DNA of 64,000 nucleotides from Kluyvera sichuanensis (lineage in GTDB: Bacteria; Pseudomonadota; Gammaproteobacteria; Enterobacterales; Enterobacteriaceae), in NCBI RefSeq assembly GCF_014218705.1, contig NZ_JABBJF010000013.1, positions 1 through 64,000 on the forward strand. The letters are read 5' to 3'. The position numbers were made by a program, and so were the translations under genes. The notes under the pieces were generated by a model. The model did not search any database and had not been told where the DNA came from. It saw only the letters and a program-made list of their open reading frames with translations. Shown here piece after piece: positions 1 through 9,258 of the stretch (positions are counted from its first letter, which is position 1; the number at the start of each line of letters is the position of its first letter).

Positions 1-91
1 AGTCCAGGGCATAGCGAGTCTCCTCTTCTATGCCAGTTATAACTGTTACCCATGTATCCGGTCTAAAGTGTTACCTATGTTTCCGGTTTGT
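1..91 (-). mobile_element. End of an insertion sequence, cut by the window edge
   Basis: Two 19-bp near-identical direct repeats lie 25 bp apart: TGTTACCCATGTATCCGGT at 44-62 and TGTTACCTATGTTTCCGGT at 69-87. Repeated subterminal boxes of this kind are typical of some insertion-sequence ends. Inward of them, on the minus strand, a strong ribosome site (GAGGAG, 20-25) sits seven bases before an ATG at 10-12. That ATG opens a frame reading MPWT, which runs off the window. Many IS481-type DDE transposases start MPW, so this is probably the transposase start. An IS21-type end is the alternative. The outer boundary is inferred from where the REP sequence resumes near position 94. Confidence 0.55.
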
Positions 92-93
92 AC

Positions 94-112
94 CTACGCT
101 CGGCCGGGCTAC
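94..112 (-). repeat. Truncated REP element downstream of lpd
   Basis: The minus strand reads GTAGCCCGGCCGAGCGTAG. The same core occurs at 24163 and, with one base changed, at 56957, where it continues into the second REP arm. Here it stops directly at the insertion-sequence end, so the element appears interrupted. It lies eleven bases past the lpd stop codon, a usual place for REP sequences. Confidence 0.6.
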
Positions 113-122
113 GGTCAGAAAA

Positions 123-1547
123 TTACTTCTTCTTCGCTTTCGCGTTCGGCAGGTCGGTAATGCTACCTTCAAAGATTTCTGCCGCCAGGCCAACAGACTC
201 ATGCAGAGTCGGGTGAGCGTGGATGGTCAGCGCGATATCTTCAGCATCACAGCCCATTTCGATAGCCAGACCGATTTCACCCAGCAGCTCACCGCCGTTG
301 GTGCCGACAATCGCACCACCGATAACACGGTGAGATTCTTTGTCGAAGATCAGTTTGGTCATACCGTCTGCGCAGTCGGAAGCGATAGCACGGCCAGAAG
401 CAGCCCACGGGAAGGTGGCGGTTTCATAGCTGATGCCTTTCTCTTTCGCTTCTTTCTCGGTCAGACCAACCCAGGCAACTTCCGGATCGGTATACGCGAT
501 GGATGGAATCACTTTCGGATCGAAGTAGTGTTTCTGGCCTGCGATAACTTCTGCGGCAACGTGACCTTCGTGAACACCTTTGTGCGCCAGCATTGGCTGA
601 CCGACGATATCGCCGATAGCAAAGATGTGCGGCACGTTGGTGCGCAGCTGTTTGTCGACGTGGATGAAGCCACGCTCGTCAACTTCTACGCCAGCTTTGC
701 CCGCGTCGAGGTTTTTACCGTTCGGTACGCGACCGATAGCCACCAGCACGGCGTCATAACGCTGTGCTTCTGCAGGGGCTTTTTTGCCTTCCATGGAAAC
801 GTAGATACCGTCTTCTTTCGCTTCAACGGCGGTCACTTTGGTTTCCAGCATCAGGTTGAATTTCTTGCTGATGCGTTTGGTGAAGACTTTAACGATGTCT
901 TTGTCTGCAGCCGGGATAACCTGGTCGAACATTTCAACCACGTCAATCTCTGAACCCAGCGCATGGTATACGGTACCCATTTCCAGACCGATGATACCGC
1001 CGCCCATAACCAGCAGGCGTTTTGGCACTTCTTTCAGTTCCAGTGCGTCTGTGGAGTCCCAAACGCGTGGGTCTTCATGTGGAATGAATGGCAGTTCGAT
1101 CGGACGGGAACCCGCCGCGATGATAGCGTTGTCGAAGTTGATAACGGTTTTGCCGTTCTCGCCTTCCACTTCCAGGGTGTTTGCCCCGGTGAATTTACCC
1201 AGACCGTTTACCACTTTAACTTTACGGCCTTTGGCCATACCAGCCAGACCACCGGTCAGCTGAGTGATAACTTTCTCTTTCCAGGTACGAATTTTGTCGA
1301 TATCGGTTTTCGGCTCGCCGAAGACGATACCGTGTTCAGCCAGTGATTTGGCTTCTTCGATAACTTTTGCAACGTGCAGCAGTGCTTTAGAAGGGATACA
1401 GCCAACGTTCAGACAAACACCACCGAGGGTGCTGTAACGTTCTACGATTACGGTTTCCAGACCTAAATCAGCGCAACGGAATGCAGCAGAGTAGCCCGCT
1501 GGGCCCGCCCCAAGTACCACGACCTGAGTTTTAATTTCAGTACTCAT
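123..1547 (-). CDS. lpd: Dihydrolipoyl dehydrogenase (E3)
   Basis: This flavoprotein reoxidises dihydrolipoyl groups with NAD+ in the pyruvate and 2-oxoglutarate dehydrogenase complexes and in the glycine cleavage system, in the cytoplasm. The 474-aa product is family length. It shows an N-terminal FAD-binding GxGxxG motif (residues 13-18), the redox disulfide Cys45/Cys50 in GGVCLNVGCIPSK, an NAD-binding GGGIIG motif mid-protein, and the C-terminal catalytic His-Glu dyad in TIHAHPTLHES. Two adjacent ATGs exist. The inner one at 1547 is chosen because GAGG is well spaced from it and the protein then begins MSTEIK as in relatives. It follows aceF but has its own promoter at 1630-1658. Confidence 0.98.
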   Translation of the reverse strand: MSTEIKTQVVVLGAGPAGYSAAFRCADLGLETVIVERYSTLGGVCLNVGCIPSKALLHVAKVIEEAKSLAEHGIVFGEPKTDIDKIRTWKEKVITQLTGGLAGMAKGRKVKVVNGLGKFTGANTLEVEGENGKTVINFDNAIIAAGSRPIELPFIPHEDPRVWDSTDALELKEVPKRLLVMGGGIIGLEMGTVYHALGSEIDVVEMFDQVIPAADKDIVKVFTKRISKKFNLMLETKVTAVEAKEDGIYVSMEGKKAPAEAQRYDAVLVAIGRVPNGKNLDAGKAGVEVDERGFIHVDKQLRTNVPHIFAIGDIVGQPMLAHKGVHEGHVAAEVIAGQKHYFDPKVIPSIAYTDPEVAWVGLTEKEAKEKGISYETATFPWAASGRAIASDCADGMTKLIFDKESHRVIGGAIVGTNGGELLGEIGLAIEMGCDAEDIALTIHAHPTLHESVGLAAEIFEGSITDLPNAKAKKK

Positions 1548-1629
1548 CATGACCTCTATCATTTGTATCCGGCGGTCTGACGTTATAGTTATTACGCCCA
1601 TCATCCACCGGGACGTTCTATCCGCGTGT

Positions 1630-1658
1630 ATTTTACAAAATTGTTAACAATTTTTAAA
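1630..1658 (-). promoter_or_regulatory. lpd promoter with internal palindrome
   Basis: On the minus strand TTTAAA (1653-1658) and TAAAAT (1630-1635) are 17 bp apart, a plausible sigma70 promoter downstream of the aceF terminator. A perfect 16-bp palindrome, AAATTGTTAACAATTT (1638-1653), fills the spacer. It would suit a dimeric repressor, but it is not a standard PdhR box. lpd is known to have its own promoter in E. coli. The exact start site here is inference. Confidence 0.6.
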
Positions 1659-1722
1659 CAACAAACGGCAAACGATTTTGTCCTTTGTTGCTGATAACCC
1701 CAAATCACCCTGAGGTTACCAG

Positions 1723-1752
1723 AAAAAAGCCGGCCGTCAGGCCGGCTTTTTT
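1723..1752 (-). terminator. Terminator after aceF
   Basis: A GC-rich stem AGCCGGCC/GGCCGGCT with a four-base loop is flanked by A6 and T6, so it can work on either strand. It begins one base past the aceF stop codon and separates aceEF from the lpd promoter. Confidence 0.92.
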
Positions 1753-1753
1753 A

Positions 1754-3649
1754 TTACATCACCAGACGGCGAATGTCGGACAGCATATTGTTAATGATGG
1801 TGATAAAGCGCGCACCATCCGCACCGTCGATCACGCGGTGGTCGAAGGAAAGAGAAATTGGCATCATCAGACGCGGCATAAACTCTTTACCGTTCCACAC
1901 TGGCTCCATAGAGGACTTGGAGACACCGAGGATCGCCACTTCCGGCGCGTTAACAATCGGCGCGAAGTGGGTAGTACCCAGGCCGCCGATGCTGGAGATG
2001 GTGAAGCAACCGCCCTGCATTTCGCCAGCAGTCAGCTTACCGTCACGCGCTTTCTTAGAGATCACAGTCAGTTCACGGGACAGCTCGGTAATGCTCTTCT
2101 TGTTCACGTCTTTGAAGACTGGAACAACCAGACCATTTGGCGTATCAACCGCAACACCGATGTTGATGTATTTCTTCAGGGTCAGGCGCTGACCATCTTC
2201 AGACAGAGAGCTGTTGAAGCGCGGCATCTGTTCCAGAGCGGCAGCAACGGCTTTCATGATGAAGACCACTGGGGTGAATTTCACGTCCAGTTTACGTTTT
2301 TCAGCTTCGGCGTTCTGCTGTTTACGGAACGCTTCCAGATCGGTGATATCGGTCTTATCGAAGTGAGTAACGTGCGGGATCATCACCCAGTTACGGCTCA
2401 GGTTAGCACCAGAGATTTTCTGGATACGACCCAGTTCCACTTCTTCGATTTCACCAAACTTGCTGAAGTCGACTTTCGGCCAAGGCAGCATGCCCGGGAT
2501 ACCGCCGCCAGCCGCTGCTGCAGCCGGAGCCGCTTCAGCGCGTTTAACGGCTTCTTTCACGTAAGCCTGAACGTCTTCGCGCAGGATACGGCCTTTACGA
2601 CCCGTGCCCTTCACTTTCGCCAGGTTAACGCCAAATTCGCGCGCCAGGCGACGAATCAGCGGAGTCGCGTGAACGTAAGCGTCATTCTCAGCGAACTCGG
2701 TTTTACCTTCAGCCTTCGCAGCCGGTGCCGCAGCTGGTTTAGCAGCCTGAGCCGGTGCAGCTGCAGGGGCTGGAGCCGCAGCTGCTGGAGCGGCAGCTGG
2801 TGCTGCGCCTTCCACTTCGAAGACCATAATAAGGGAACCAGTAGACACTTTGTCACCGGTGCTGATTTTGATTTCTTTCACGGTACCCGCGAACGGAGCC
2901 GGAACTTCCATAGAGGCTTTGTCGCCTTCTACGGTGATCAGTGACTGCTCAGCGGCAACTTTGTCGCCCACTTTCACCATCACTTCGGTCACTTCAACTT
3001 CGTCACCGCCGATATCCGGAACGTGAACGTCTTTCGCACCCGCTGCTGCTGCCGGAGCCGCCGCTGCTGGAGCTGCAGCCTGTGCCGGAGCGGCTGCTGG
3101 CGCTGCGCCCGCCACTTCGAAGACCATAATCAGGGAGCCGGTAGACACTTTGTCGCCGGTGTTCACTTTGATCTCTTTCACGGTGCCCGCGAACGGTGCC
3201 GGAACTTCCATAGAGGCTTTATCGCCTTCTACGGTGATCAGTGACTGCTCAGCGGTTACGGTGTCGCCCACTTTGACCAGAATCTCAGTGACTTCAACTT
3301 CGTCACCGCCGATATCTGGAACGTGTACGTCTTTTGCCGCTGCAGCAGCAGGTGCTGCCGCTGGCGCTGCTTCTTTCTTCTCTTCTGCCTTAGCAGGTGC
3401 AGCAGCTGCTGCACCGTCGGCGGAATCGAAAATCATGATCAGTTTGCCGGTCTCAGTTTTATCGCCAACAGAGACTTTGATCTCTTTAACGATACCAGCC
3501 TGAGGAGACGGAACTTCCATAGAGGCTTTGTCGCCTTCTACGGTGATCAGCGACTGTTCAGCTTCAACTTTGTCGCCTACTTTGACCAGGATCTCGGTGA
3601 TTTCAACTTCATCAGCCCCGATGTCCGGTACATTGATTTCGATAGCCAT
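1754..3649 (-). CDS. aceF: Dihydrolipoamide acetyltransferase (E2 of pyruvate dehydrogenase)
   Basis: E2 forms the core of the pyruvate dehydrogenase complex and moves the acetyl group from lipoamide to CoA. The 631-aa protein has three lipoyl domains whose lipoylated lysines in GDKASMEVP are Lys41, Lys144 and Lys244. Long Ala-Pro linkers separate them. An E1/E3-binding domain follows near residues 328-365, then the acyltransferase domain with the catalytic DHRVIDG motif (His604). The near-identical lipoyl domains make this a region of internal DNA repeats. The gene starts 14 bases after aceE and is co-transcribed with it. Confidence 0.99.
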   Translation of the reverse strand: MAIEINVPDIGADEVEITEILVKVGDKVEAEQSLITVEGDKASMEVPSPQAGIVKEIKVSVGDKTETGKLIMIFDSADGAAAAAPAKAEEKKEAAPAAAPAAAAAKDVHVPDIGGDEVEVTEILVKVGDTVTAEQSLITVEGDKASMEVPAPFAGTVKEIKVNTGDKVSTGSLIMVFEVAGAAPAAAPAQAAAPAAAAPAAAAGAKDVHVPDIGGDEVEVTEVMVKVGDKVAAEQSLITVEGDKASMEVPAPFAGTVKEIKISTGDKVSTGSLIMVFEVEGAAPAAAPAAAAPAPAAAPAQAAKPAAAPAAKAEGKTEFAENDAYVHATPLIRRLAREFGVNLAKVKGTGRKGRILREDVQAYVKEAVKRAEAAPAAAAAGGGIPGMLPWPKVDFSKFGEIEEVELGRIQKISGANLSRNWVMIPHVTHFDKTDITDLEAFRKQQNAEAEKRKLDVKFTPVVFIMKAVAAALEQMPRFNSSLSEDGQRLTLKKYINIGVAVDTPNGLVVPVFKDVNKKSITELSRELTVISKKARDGKLTAGEMQGGCFTISSIGGLGTTHFAPIVNAPEVAILGVSKSSMEPVWNGKEFMPRLMMPISLSFDHRVIDGADGARFITIINNMLSDIRRLVM

Positions 3650-3663
3650 TGTTCTTTTACCTC

Positions 3664-6327
3664 TTACGCCAGACGCGGGTTAACTTTTTCTGCATCGATG
3701 TTGAATTTGGTAATTGCTTCCGCAACCACTTTCTTATCGATTTCGCCACGTTTAGCCAGTTCGCCCAGTGCCGCTACTACCACGTAGGAAGCATCAACTT
3801 CGAAGTGGTGACGCAGGTTTTCACGGCTGTCAGAGCGGCCAAAGCCGTCGGTACCCAGTACGCGGTAATCATCAGCCGGTACATAAGTACGAACCTGCTC
3901 AGCAAACAGTTTCATATAGTCGGTAGAGGCTACAGCTGGCGCGTCGTTCATCACCTGAGCGATGTAAGGCACGCGTGGAGTTTCCATTGGGTGCAGCATG
4001 TTCCAACGCTCACAATCCTGGCCATCACGTGCCAGTTCAGTGAAGGAAGTTACGCTGTACACATCGGAGCCAACGCCGTAGTCGTTCGCCAGGATCTGCG
4101 CTGCTTCACGTACGTGACGCAGGATAGAACCGGAGCCCAGCAGCTGAACTTTACCTTTGCTACCTTCGATGGTTTCGAGTTTGTAGATACCTTTACGGAT
4201 ACCTTCCTCGGCACCTGCTGGCATAGCCGGCATGTGGTAGTTTTCGTTCAGCGTGGTGATGTAGTAGTAAACGTTCTCTTGTTTCTCACCGTACATACGC
4301 TCCAGACCATCGTGCATGATGACCGCAACTTCGTACGCGTAAGATGGATCGTAAGAGATACAGTTCGGGATAGTCAGAGACTGAATATGGCTGTGACCAT
4401 CTTCGTGCTGCAGACCTTCGCCGTTCAGCGTCGTACGACCGGAAGTCCCCCCTACCAGGAAGCCGCGAGCCTGCTGGTCGCCTGCCTGCCAGCACAGGTC
4501 ACCGATACGCTGGAAACCGAACATGGAGTAGTAGATGTAGAACGGAATCATCGGCAGGTTGTTGGTGCTGTAAGAGGTCGCAGCAGCCAGCCAGGATGCG
4601 CCAGCACCCAGTTCGTTGATACCTTCCTGCAGAATCTGGCCTTTCTCGTCTTCTTTGTAGTAAGCAACCTGCTCGCGGTCCTGCGGGGTATACTGCTGAC
4701 CGTTCGGGCTGTAGATACCAATCTGACGGAACAGACCTTCCATACCAAAGGTACGCGCTTCATCGGCGATGATCGGCACGAGGCGGTCTTTGATGGATTT
4801 GTTCTTCAGCATCACGTTCAGGGCACGTACGAACGCGATAGTGGTAGAGATCTCTTTGTTCTGCTCTTCCAGCAGCGGGCCGAAATCTTCCAGGGTCGGC
4901 AGCTCCAGCTTCTCATCGAAGTTAGGCTGACGGCTTGGCAGGTAGCCGTGCAGTTTTTCACGCTGGGCGTGCAGATAGGTGTGCTCTTCAGAACCTTCCG
5001 GGAAGGTAATGTAAGACAGTTTTTCAACCTGCTCGTCGGTGACAGGAACGTTGAAACGGTCGCGGATATAGCGCACGCCGTCCATGTTCATTTTCTTCAC
5101 CTGGTGAGCGATGTTTTTACCTTCAGCGGTGTCACCCATGCCGTAACCTTTAATGGTATGGGCGAGGATTACGGTTGCTTTGCCTTTGGTTTCCTGCGCT
5201 TTTTTCAGTGCAGCGAAGACTTTCTTCGGATCGTGACCACCACGGTTCAGGGCCCAGATCTGCTCGTCAGTCCAATCGGCAACCAGCGCTGCGGTTTCTG
5301 GATATTTACCGAAGAAGTGCTCACGTACGTAAGCGCCGTCTTTGGATTTGAAGGTCTGGTAGTCGCCGTCAACGGTTTCGTTCATCAGTTGGATCAGTTT
5401 ACCGCTGGTATCTTTACGCAGCAGTTCATCCCAACGACCGCCCCAGATAACCTTGATAACGTTCCAGCCAGCACCCGCGAAGATACCTTCCAGTTCGTTA
5501 ATGATCTTGCCATTACCGGTAACCGGGCCATCAAGGCGCTGCAGGTTACAGTTGATAACGAAGACCAGGTTGTCCAGTTTTTCACGGGTCGCGATGGTGA
5601 TCGCACCTTTAGATTCTGGCTCATCCATCTCGCCGTCGCCCAGGAAGGCATAAACGGTTTGCTTGGAAGTATCTTTCAGACCACGGTGTTCCAGGTATTT
5701 CAGGAATTTAGCCTGATAGATAGCACCGATTGGACCCAGACCCATAGATACGGTCGGGAACTGCCAGAAGGTTGGCATCAGTTTCGGGTGCGGGTAAGAA
5801 GACAGACCTTTACCGTGAACTTCCTGACGGAAGTTGTTCATCTGCTCTTCGGTCAGACGACCTTCCAGGAACGCACGTGCATATACGCCCGGAGAGATGT
5901 GACCCTGGAAATAAACCAGGTCGCCGCCATCCTGCTCGTTGCGCGCACGGAAGAAGTGGTTGAAGCACACTTCGTAGAAGGTCGCTGAAGACTGGAAGGA
6001 AGCCATGTGGCCGCCCAGCTCGAGGTCTTTTTTAGACGCACGCAGCACGGTCATGATGGCGTTCCAGCGGATAGCAGAACGAATACGACGCTCCAGCTCC
6101 AGATTACCCGGGTATTCCGGTTCATCTTCAACGGCAATAGTGTTGACGTAACCGCTAGCACCTGCACCCGCAGCTACCTGAACGCCGCCTTTGCGGGCTT
6201 CAGAAAGCAGTTGGTCGATAAGATACTGAGCGCGCTCAACACCTTCTTCACGGATGACCGATTCGATCGCCTGTTGCCAGTCGCGAGTTTCGATCGGATC
6301 CACGTCATTGAGTAAACGTTCTGACAT
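3664..6327 (-). CDS. aceE: Pyruvate dehydrogenase E1 component
   Basis: This homodimeric thiamin-diphosphate enzyme decarboxylates pyruvate and acetylates the E2 lipoyl groups, linking glycolysis to the TCA cycle. The 887-aa length matches the enterobacterial homodimeric type. The ThDP/Mg motif runs from [10 protein letters not shown] near residue 230 to the NCN about 30 residues later. The middle domain carries the [17 protein letters not shown] segment and the C-terminus ends DKVNPRLA as in relatives. It lies between pdhR and aceF, with a structured 156-bp leader upstream that is described separately. Confidence 0.99.
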   Translation of the reverse strand: MSERLLNDVDPIETRDWQQAIESVIREEGVERAQYLIDQLLSEARKGGVQVAAGAGASGYVNTIAVEDEPEYPGNLELERRIRSAIRWNAIMTVLRASKKDLELGGHMASFQSSATFYEVCFNHFFRARNEQDGGDLVYFQGHISPGVYARAFLEGRLTEEQMNNFRQEVHGKGLSSYPHPKLMPTFWQFPTVSMGLGPIGAIYQAKFLKYLEHRGLKDTSKQTVYAFLGDGEMDEPESKGAITIATREKLDNLVFVINCNLQRLDGPVTGNGKIINELEGIFAGAGWNVIKVIWGGRWDELLRKDTSGKLIQLMNETVDGDYQTFKSKDGAYVREHFFGKYPETAALVADWTDEQIWALNRGGHDPKKVFAALKKAQETKGKATVILAHTIKGYGMGDTAEGKNIAHQVKKMNMDGVRYIRDRFNVPVTDEQVEKLSYITFPEGSEEHTYLHAQREKLHGYLPSRQPNFDEKLELPTLEDFGPLLEEQNKEISTTIAFVRALNVMLKNKSIKDRLVPIIADEARTFGMEGLFRQIGIYSPNGQQYTPQDREQVAYYKEDEKGQILQEGINELGAGASWLAAATSYSTNNLPMIPFYIYYSMFGFQRIGDLCWQAGDQQARGFLVGGTSGRTTLNGEGLQHEDGHSHIQSLTIPNCISYDPSYAYEVAVIMHDGLERMYGEKQENVYYYITTLNENYHMPAMPAGAEEGIRKGIYKLETIEGSKGKVQLLGSGSILRHVREAAQILANDYGVGSDVYSVTSFTELARDGQDCERWNMLHPMETPRVPYIAQVMNDAPAVASTDYMKLFAEQVRTYVPADDYRVLGTDGFGRSDSRENLRHHFEVDASYVVVAALGELAKRGEIDKKVVAEAITKFNIDAEKVNPRLA

Positions 6328-6365
6328 GGGTTATTCCTTATCTATCTAGTACGTTGATTTGTCTG

Positions 6366-6413
6366 GAACCTGTCCCATTGTGTTTTCGTGGGAAAGCACA
6401 ATAAGACAGGTTC
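6366..6413 (-). promoter_or_regulatory. Long hairpin in the pdhR-aceE intergenic leader
   Basis: GAACCTGTC and GACAGGTTC form a 9-bp outer stem. A 2x2 mismatch and a second 6-bp stem ATTGTG/CACAAT follow, then a short TTTC/GAAA stem. There is no T run on either side, so it is not a simple terminator. It would sit in the 5' leader of aceE on the pdhR-aceEF-lpd transcript. Its role is unknown; processing or stability control is possible. Confidence 0.6.
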
Positions 6414-6483
6414 TGCGTTTAGTTGCCGCGCGCTAATGGCGCATTTTCCACATTTCCCGGTCAAACGACTGCCGGAAAAAATA

Positions 6484-7248
6484 TTAATCCTTTCGCTGCT
6501 GGAGACGGCGTAACGAGCGCTCACGGCGGCTCTGTTCACGGCTTCTGTCCAGCAAAATCTCTTCGATGAAGGCCAGGTGGCGGTGCGACGCTTCACGCGC
6601 CTGCTCGGGCTCGCCGGCCATAATCGCATCAAAGATGCTTGTACGGTGGTTACTGACCTGCGGGAGCATCTCCCGGCGGGCATACAGCAACTCAAAGTTT
6701 TGGCGAACGTTTTGCGCCAGCATAGGCTCCATACACCGTAGCAGATGAAGCAGTACTACGTTGTGGGCGGCTTCGGTGACCGCAATTTGATACTGGACGA
6801 CGGCGTCAGATTCAGCGTCGAGGTCGCCCGACTGCTGAGCCCGTTCGATGGCCTGATGCAGCTCACGAATGCGTACGCGATCTTCATCAGTGCTGCGCAG
6901 TGCCGCGTAATAAGCCGCGATACCTTCAAGCGCGTGACGGGTCTCAAGCAGATCAAATTGGGATTCAGGGTGATCGGACAGAAGCTCAACCAGCGGGTCG
7001 CTGAAGCTCTGCCATAGGCTGCTTTGAACAAAAGTCCCGCCGCCCTGGCGACGAAGCAGGAGCCCTTTGGCTTCGAGGCGCTGGATAGCCTCACGCAGCG
7101 AAGGGCGAGAAACGTCGAACTGTTTTGCCAGTTCGCGTTCAGGTGGAAGTTTTTCGCCGGGGCGTAACGTCCCCTCAAGAATCAAAAACTCCAACTGCTG
7201 CTCAATCACATCGGATAATTTTGGTTGGCGGATTTTGCTGTAGGCCAT
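6484..7248 (-). CDS. pdhR: Pyruvate-responsive repressor PdhR (GntR/FadR family)
   Basis: PdhR represses its own operon and respiratory genes and is released by pyruvate. The 254-aa protein has a GntR winged helix (residues about 9-77, with [20 protein letters not shown]) and a C-terminal all-helical FCD ligand domain. It is the first gene of pdhR-aceE-aceF-lpd, divergent from aroP. A perfect operator lies 31 bp before the start, consistent with autoregulation. Confidence 0.98.
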   Translation of the reverse strand: MAYSKIRQPKLSDVIEQQLEFLILEGTLRPGEKLPPERELAKQFDVSRPSLREAIQRLEAKGLLLRRQGGGTFVQSSLWQSFSDPLVELLSDHPESQFDLLETRHALEGIAAYYAALRSTDEDRVRIRELHQAIERAQQSGDLDAESDAVVQYQIAVTEAAHNVVLLHLLRCMEPMLAQNVRQNFELLYARREMLPQVSNHRTSIFDAIMAGEPEQAREASHRHLAFIEEILLDRSREQSRRERSLRRLQQRKD

Positions 7249-7279
7249 TGTTCCCTGTCTCTGCCATTAGCCCGGAGTC

Positions 7280-7296
7280 AATTGGTCTTACCAATT
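7280..7296. promoter_or_regulatory. PdhR operator
   Basis: AATTGGTCTTACCAATT matches the known PdhR consensus AATTGGTnnnACCAATT at every fixed base. It lies just upstream of pdhR, where the E. coli operator also sits. Confidence 0.93.
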
Positions 7297-7700
7297 TCAA
7301 GTTCGTAGCGCTAAAGTAACAAAGTATTCACCTTATGTCCATACAGGTTTTGATTGAAATCAGTAAACCCGGCACTTTTTAACAACATTACAGAAATGAT
7401 GTTTCAGAAATGTAACTTTGCACAAAAAACAGCTTTACCTATAAAGAAGTACAATTAACTAAATAAAAACAATATTACGCAAACTGAACCGTTTCAATTA
7501 CCAATAAAATGAATATAAATTCACTTTAATGCGATAAATACCCATATAGTGGGCAATGTAATATTTGCACGCTCTCGTGACAGCTGTCGGCTTTTTACCC
7601 AGGTCGTCATCATCCCTTCATAAAGCAGGTGCATTCCGGCGCACTTACCACTATTCTGCACATGACGAAAGAGCCTTACCTCTATTTCAGAAAAGCGATT

Positions 7701-7741
7701 CGTAAACATAACAATACAGAAAACGGAATTTTCTAAGTACA
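7701..7741 (+). promoter_or_regulatory. Paired TyrR boxes upstream of aroP
   Basis: CGTAAACATAACAATACA (7701-7718) fits the TyrR box TGTAAA-N6-TTTACA well and keeps the invariant G and C fourteen bases apart. A weaker box, CGGAATTTTCTAAGTACA (7724-7741), keeps the same G/C spacing five bases downstream. A strong and a weak box side by side is the arrangement known for E. coli aroP, where TyrR represses with aromatic amino acids. The match is by eye. Confidence 0.55.
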
Positions 7742-7785
7742 TACGCAGACAGCGTGACAATAATAACCACACACGAGGTTTCACA

Positions 7786-9156
7786 ATGGAAGGTCAACAA
7801 CAAGGCGCACAGCTTAAGCGCGGCCTTAAGAACCGCCATATACAGCTGATCGCTCTGGGCGGCGCTATCGGCACAGGCCTGTTTCTCGGCAGCGCCTCCG
7901 TTATCCAGTCTGCCGGTCCGGGTATCATTCTGGGTTACGCTATCGCGGGCTTTATTGCCTTTATGATCATGCGCCAGCTCGGCGAAATGGTGGTTGAAGA
8001 GCCGGTTGCAGGCTCCTTTAGCCACTTTGCCTATAAATACTGGGGCAACTTCGCAGGCTTCGCATCGGGCTGGAACTACTGGGTGCTGTACGTACTGGTT
8101 GCCATGGCGGAACTGACCGCCGTCGGTAAATACATCCAGTTCTGGTGGCCTGAGATCCCTACCTGGGTATCAGCGGCCGTCTTCTTTATCGCCATTAACG
8201 CCATCAACCTGACCAACGTAAAAGTGTTCGGTGAGATGGAGTTCTGGTTTGCGATCATTAAAGTCGTTGCCGTTATCGCCATGATCCTGTTCGGCGCGTG
8301 GCTGCTGTTTAGCGGCACCGCTGGCCCGCAGGCTACCGTACGCAACCTGTGGGAACAGGGCGGCTTCCTGCCTCACGGCTGGATGGGGCTGGTGATGATG
8401 ATGGCGATTATCATGTTCTCCTTCGGCGGCCTTGAGCTGGTGGGGATCACCGCAGCAGAAGCGGATAACCCAGAGCAGAGCATTCCAAAAGCCACCAACC
8501 AGGTTATCTACCGTATCCTGATTTTCTATGTGGGCTCGCTGGCGGTACTGCTCTCTCTGATGCCGTGGACCCGCGTCACCGCAGACGTCAGCCCGTTCGT
8601 GCTTATCTTCCATGAACTGGGCGACTCGTTCGTGGCGAATGCCCTGAACATCGTCGTGCTGACCGCGGCGCTCTCCGTGTACAACAGCTGCGTTTACTGC
8701 AACAGCCGCATGCTCTTCGGCCTGGCGCAGCAGGGCAACGCCCCGAAAGCGCTGCTGAGCGTTGATAGACGCGGTGTGCCGGTGAACACCATTCTGGTTT
8801 CCGCCGTGGTTACCGCACTGTGCGTGCTGATCAACTACCTGGCACCAGAATCCGCGTTCGGCCTGCTGATGGCCCTGGTGGTCTCCGCGCTGGTGATTAA
8901 CTGGGCGATGATTAGCCTGGCACACATGAAATTCCGTAAAGCCAAACAGCAGCAGGGCGTTACCACTCGCTTCCCGGCACTGTTCTACCCGTTAGGGAAC
9001 TGGATTTGCCTGATCTTCATGGCGGCCGTTCTGGTCATCATGGTGATGACGCCGGGCATGGCTATCTCGGTATGGCTGATTCCGGTGTGGATCGCCATTC
9101 TGGGTATTGGCTTTATGTTCAAACAGAAAAGCGCCAAAACCGCGAAAGCACATTAA
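7786..9156 (+). CDS. aroP: General aromatic amino acid permease
   Basis: AroP is a proton-driven inner-membrane importer of phenylalanine, tyrosine and tryptophan in the APC superfamily. The 456-aa protein begins with a short cytoplasmic tail (MEGQQQGAQLKRGLKNRH), followed by the APC substrate-binding segment ALGGAIGTGLFLGSA, and shows about twelve hydrophobic segments. Close similarity to E. coli AroP and the position next to pdhR favour aroP over pheP. A hairpin follows the stop codon. Confidence 0.97.
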   Translation: MEGQQQGAQLKRGLKNRHIQLIALGGAIGTGLFLGSASVIQSAGPGIILGYAIAGFIAFMIMRQLGEMVVEEPVAGSFSHFAYKYWGNFAGFASGWNYWVLYVLVAMAELTAVGKYIQFWWPEIPTWVSAAVFFIAINAINLTNVKVFGEMEFWFAIIKVVAVIAMILFGAWLLFSGTAGPQATVRNLWEQGGFLPHGWMGLVMMMAIIMFSFGGLELVGITAAEADNPEQSIPKATNQVIYRILIFYVGSLAVLLSLMPWTRVTADVSPFVLIFHELGDSFVANALNIVVLTAALSVYNSCVYCNSRMLFGLAQQGNAPKALLSVDRRGVPVNTILVSAVVTALCVLINYLAPESAFGLLMALVVSALVINWAMISLAHMKFRKAKQQQGVTTRFPALFYPLGNWICLIFMAAVLVIMVMTPGMAISVWLIPVWIAILGIGFMFKQKSAKTAKAH

Positions 9157-9164
9157 TCCTGTCC

Positions 9165-9196
9165 ACGCTCTGTACCCATTGGGTGCAGAGCGTTCT
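9165..9196 (+). terminator. Hairpin after aroP, probable terminator
   Basis: ACGCTCTG/CAGAGCGT continues through a T-G wobble pair into ACCC/GGGT, giving a 13-bp stem with a three-base loop. Only a poor pyrimidine run (TTCTCCCC) follows, so termination may be weak. Confidence 0.55.
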
Positions 9197-9258
9197 CCCC
9201 TGCGCAAAAGTGATGTACCATTCCAGCGTTACCGTCGACAAAAGGACCTGGGTGGCTA

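Larger units (their letters stand above)
7249..7785. other. pdhR-aroP divergent intergenic region
   Basis: This 537-bp AT-rich stretch has no credible gene. It holds the PdhR operator at its left end and paired TyrR-like boxes near aroP. A loose inverted repeat TTACA/TGTAA lies around 7388-7415. Promoters for both flanking genes must be here, but I could not assign them beyond the operator positions. Confidence 0.7.

Noticed and set aside
1548-1604. N-terminal extension of Lpd
   Set aside because: The extra 19 codons lie in the lpd leader after its promoter. The protein starts MSTEIK in relatives, with a suitable ribosome site.
1685-2944. A 419-codon frame opposite aceF
   Set aside because: It is antisense to the lipoyl and catalytic domains of aceF, and its His/Arg-rich product reflects the complement of Ala/Pro codons.
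1754-3649. Tandem repeats in aceF as a mobile or structural repeat
   Set aside because: They encode the three homologous lipoyl domains and Ala-Pro linkers, which is normal for AceF.
3649-5988. A 779-codon open frame on the plus strand opposite aceE
   Set aside because: It lies wholly inside aceE, which has full family motifs. Long antisense frames are common opposite strongly codon-biased genes. The translation has no recognisable domain.
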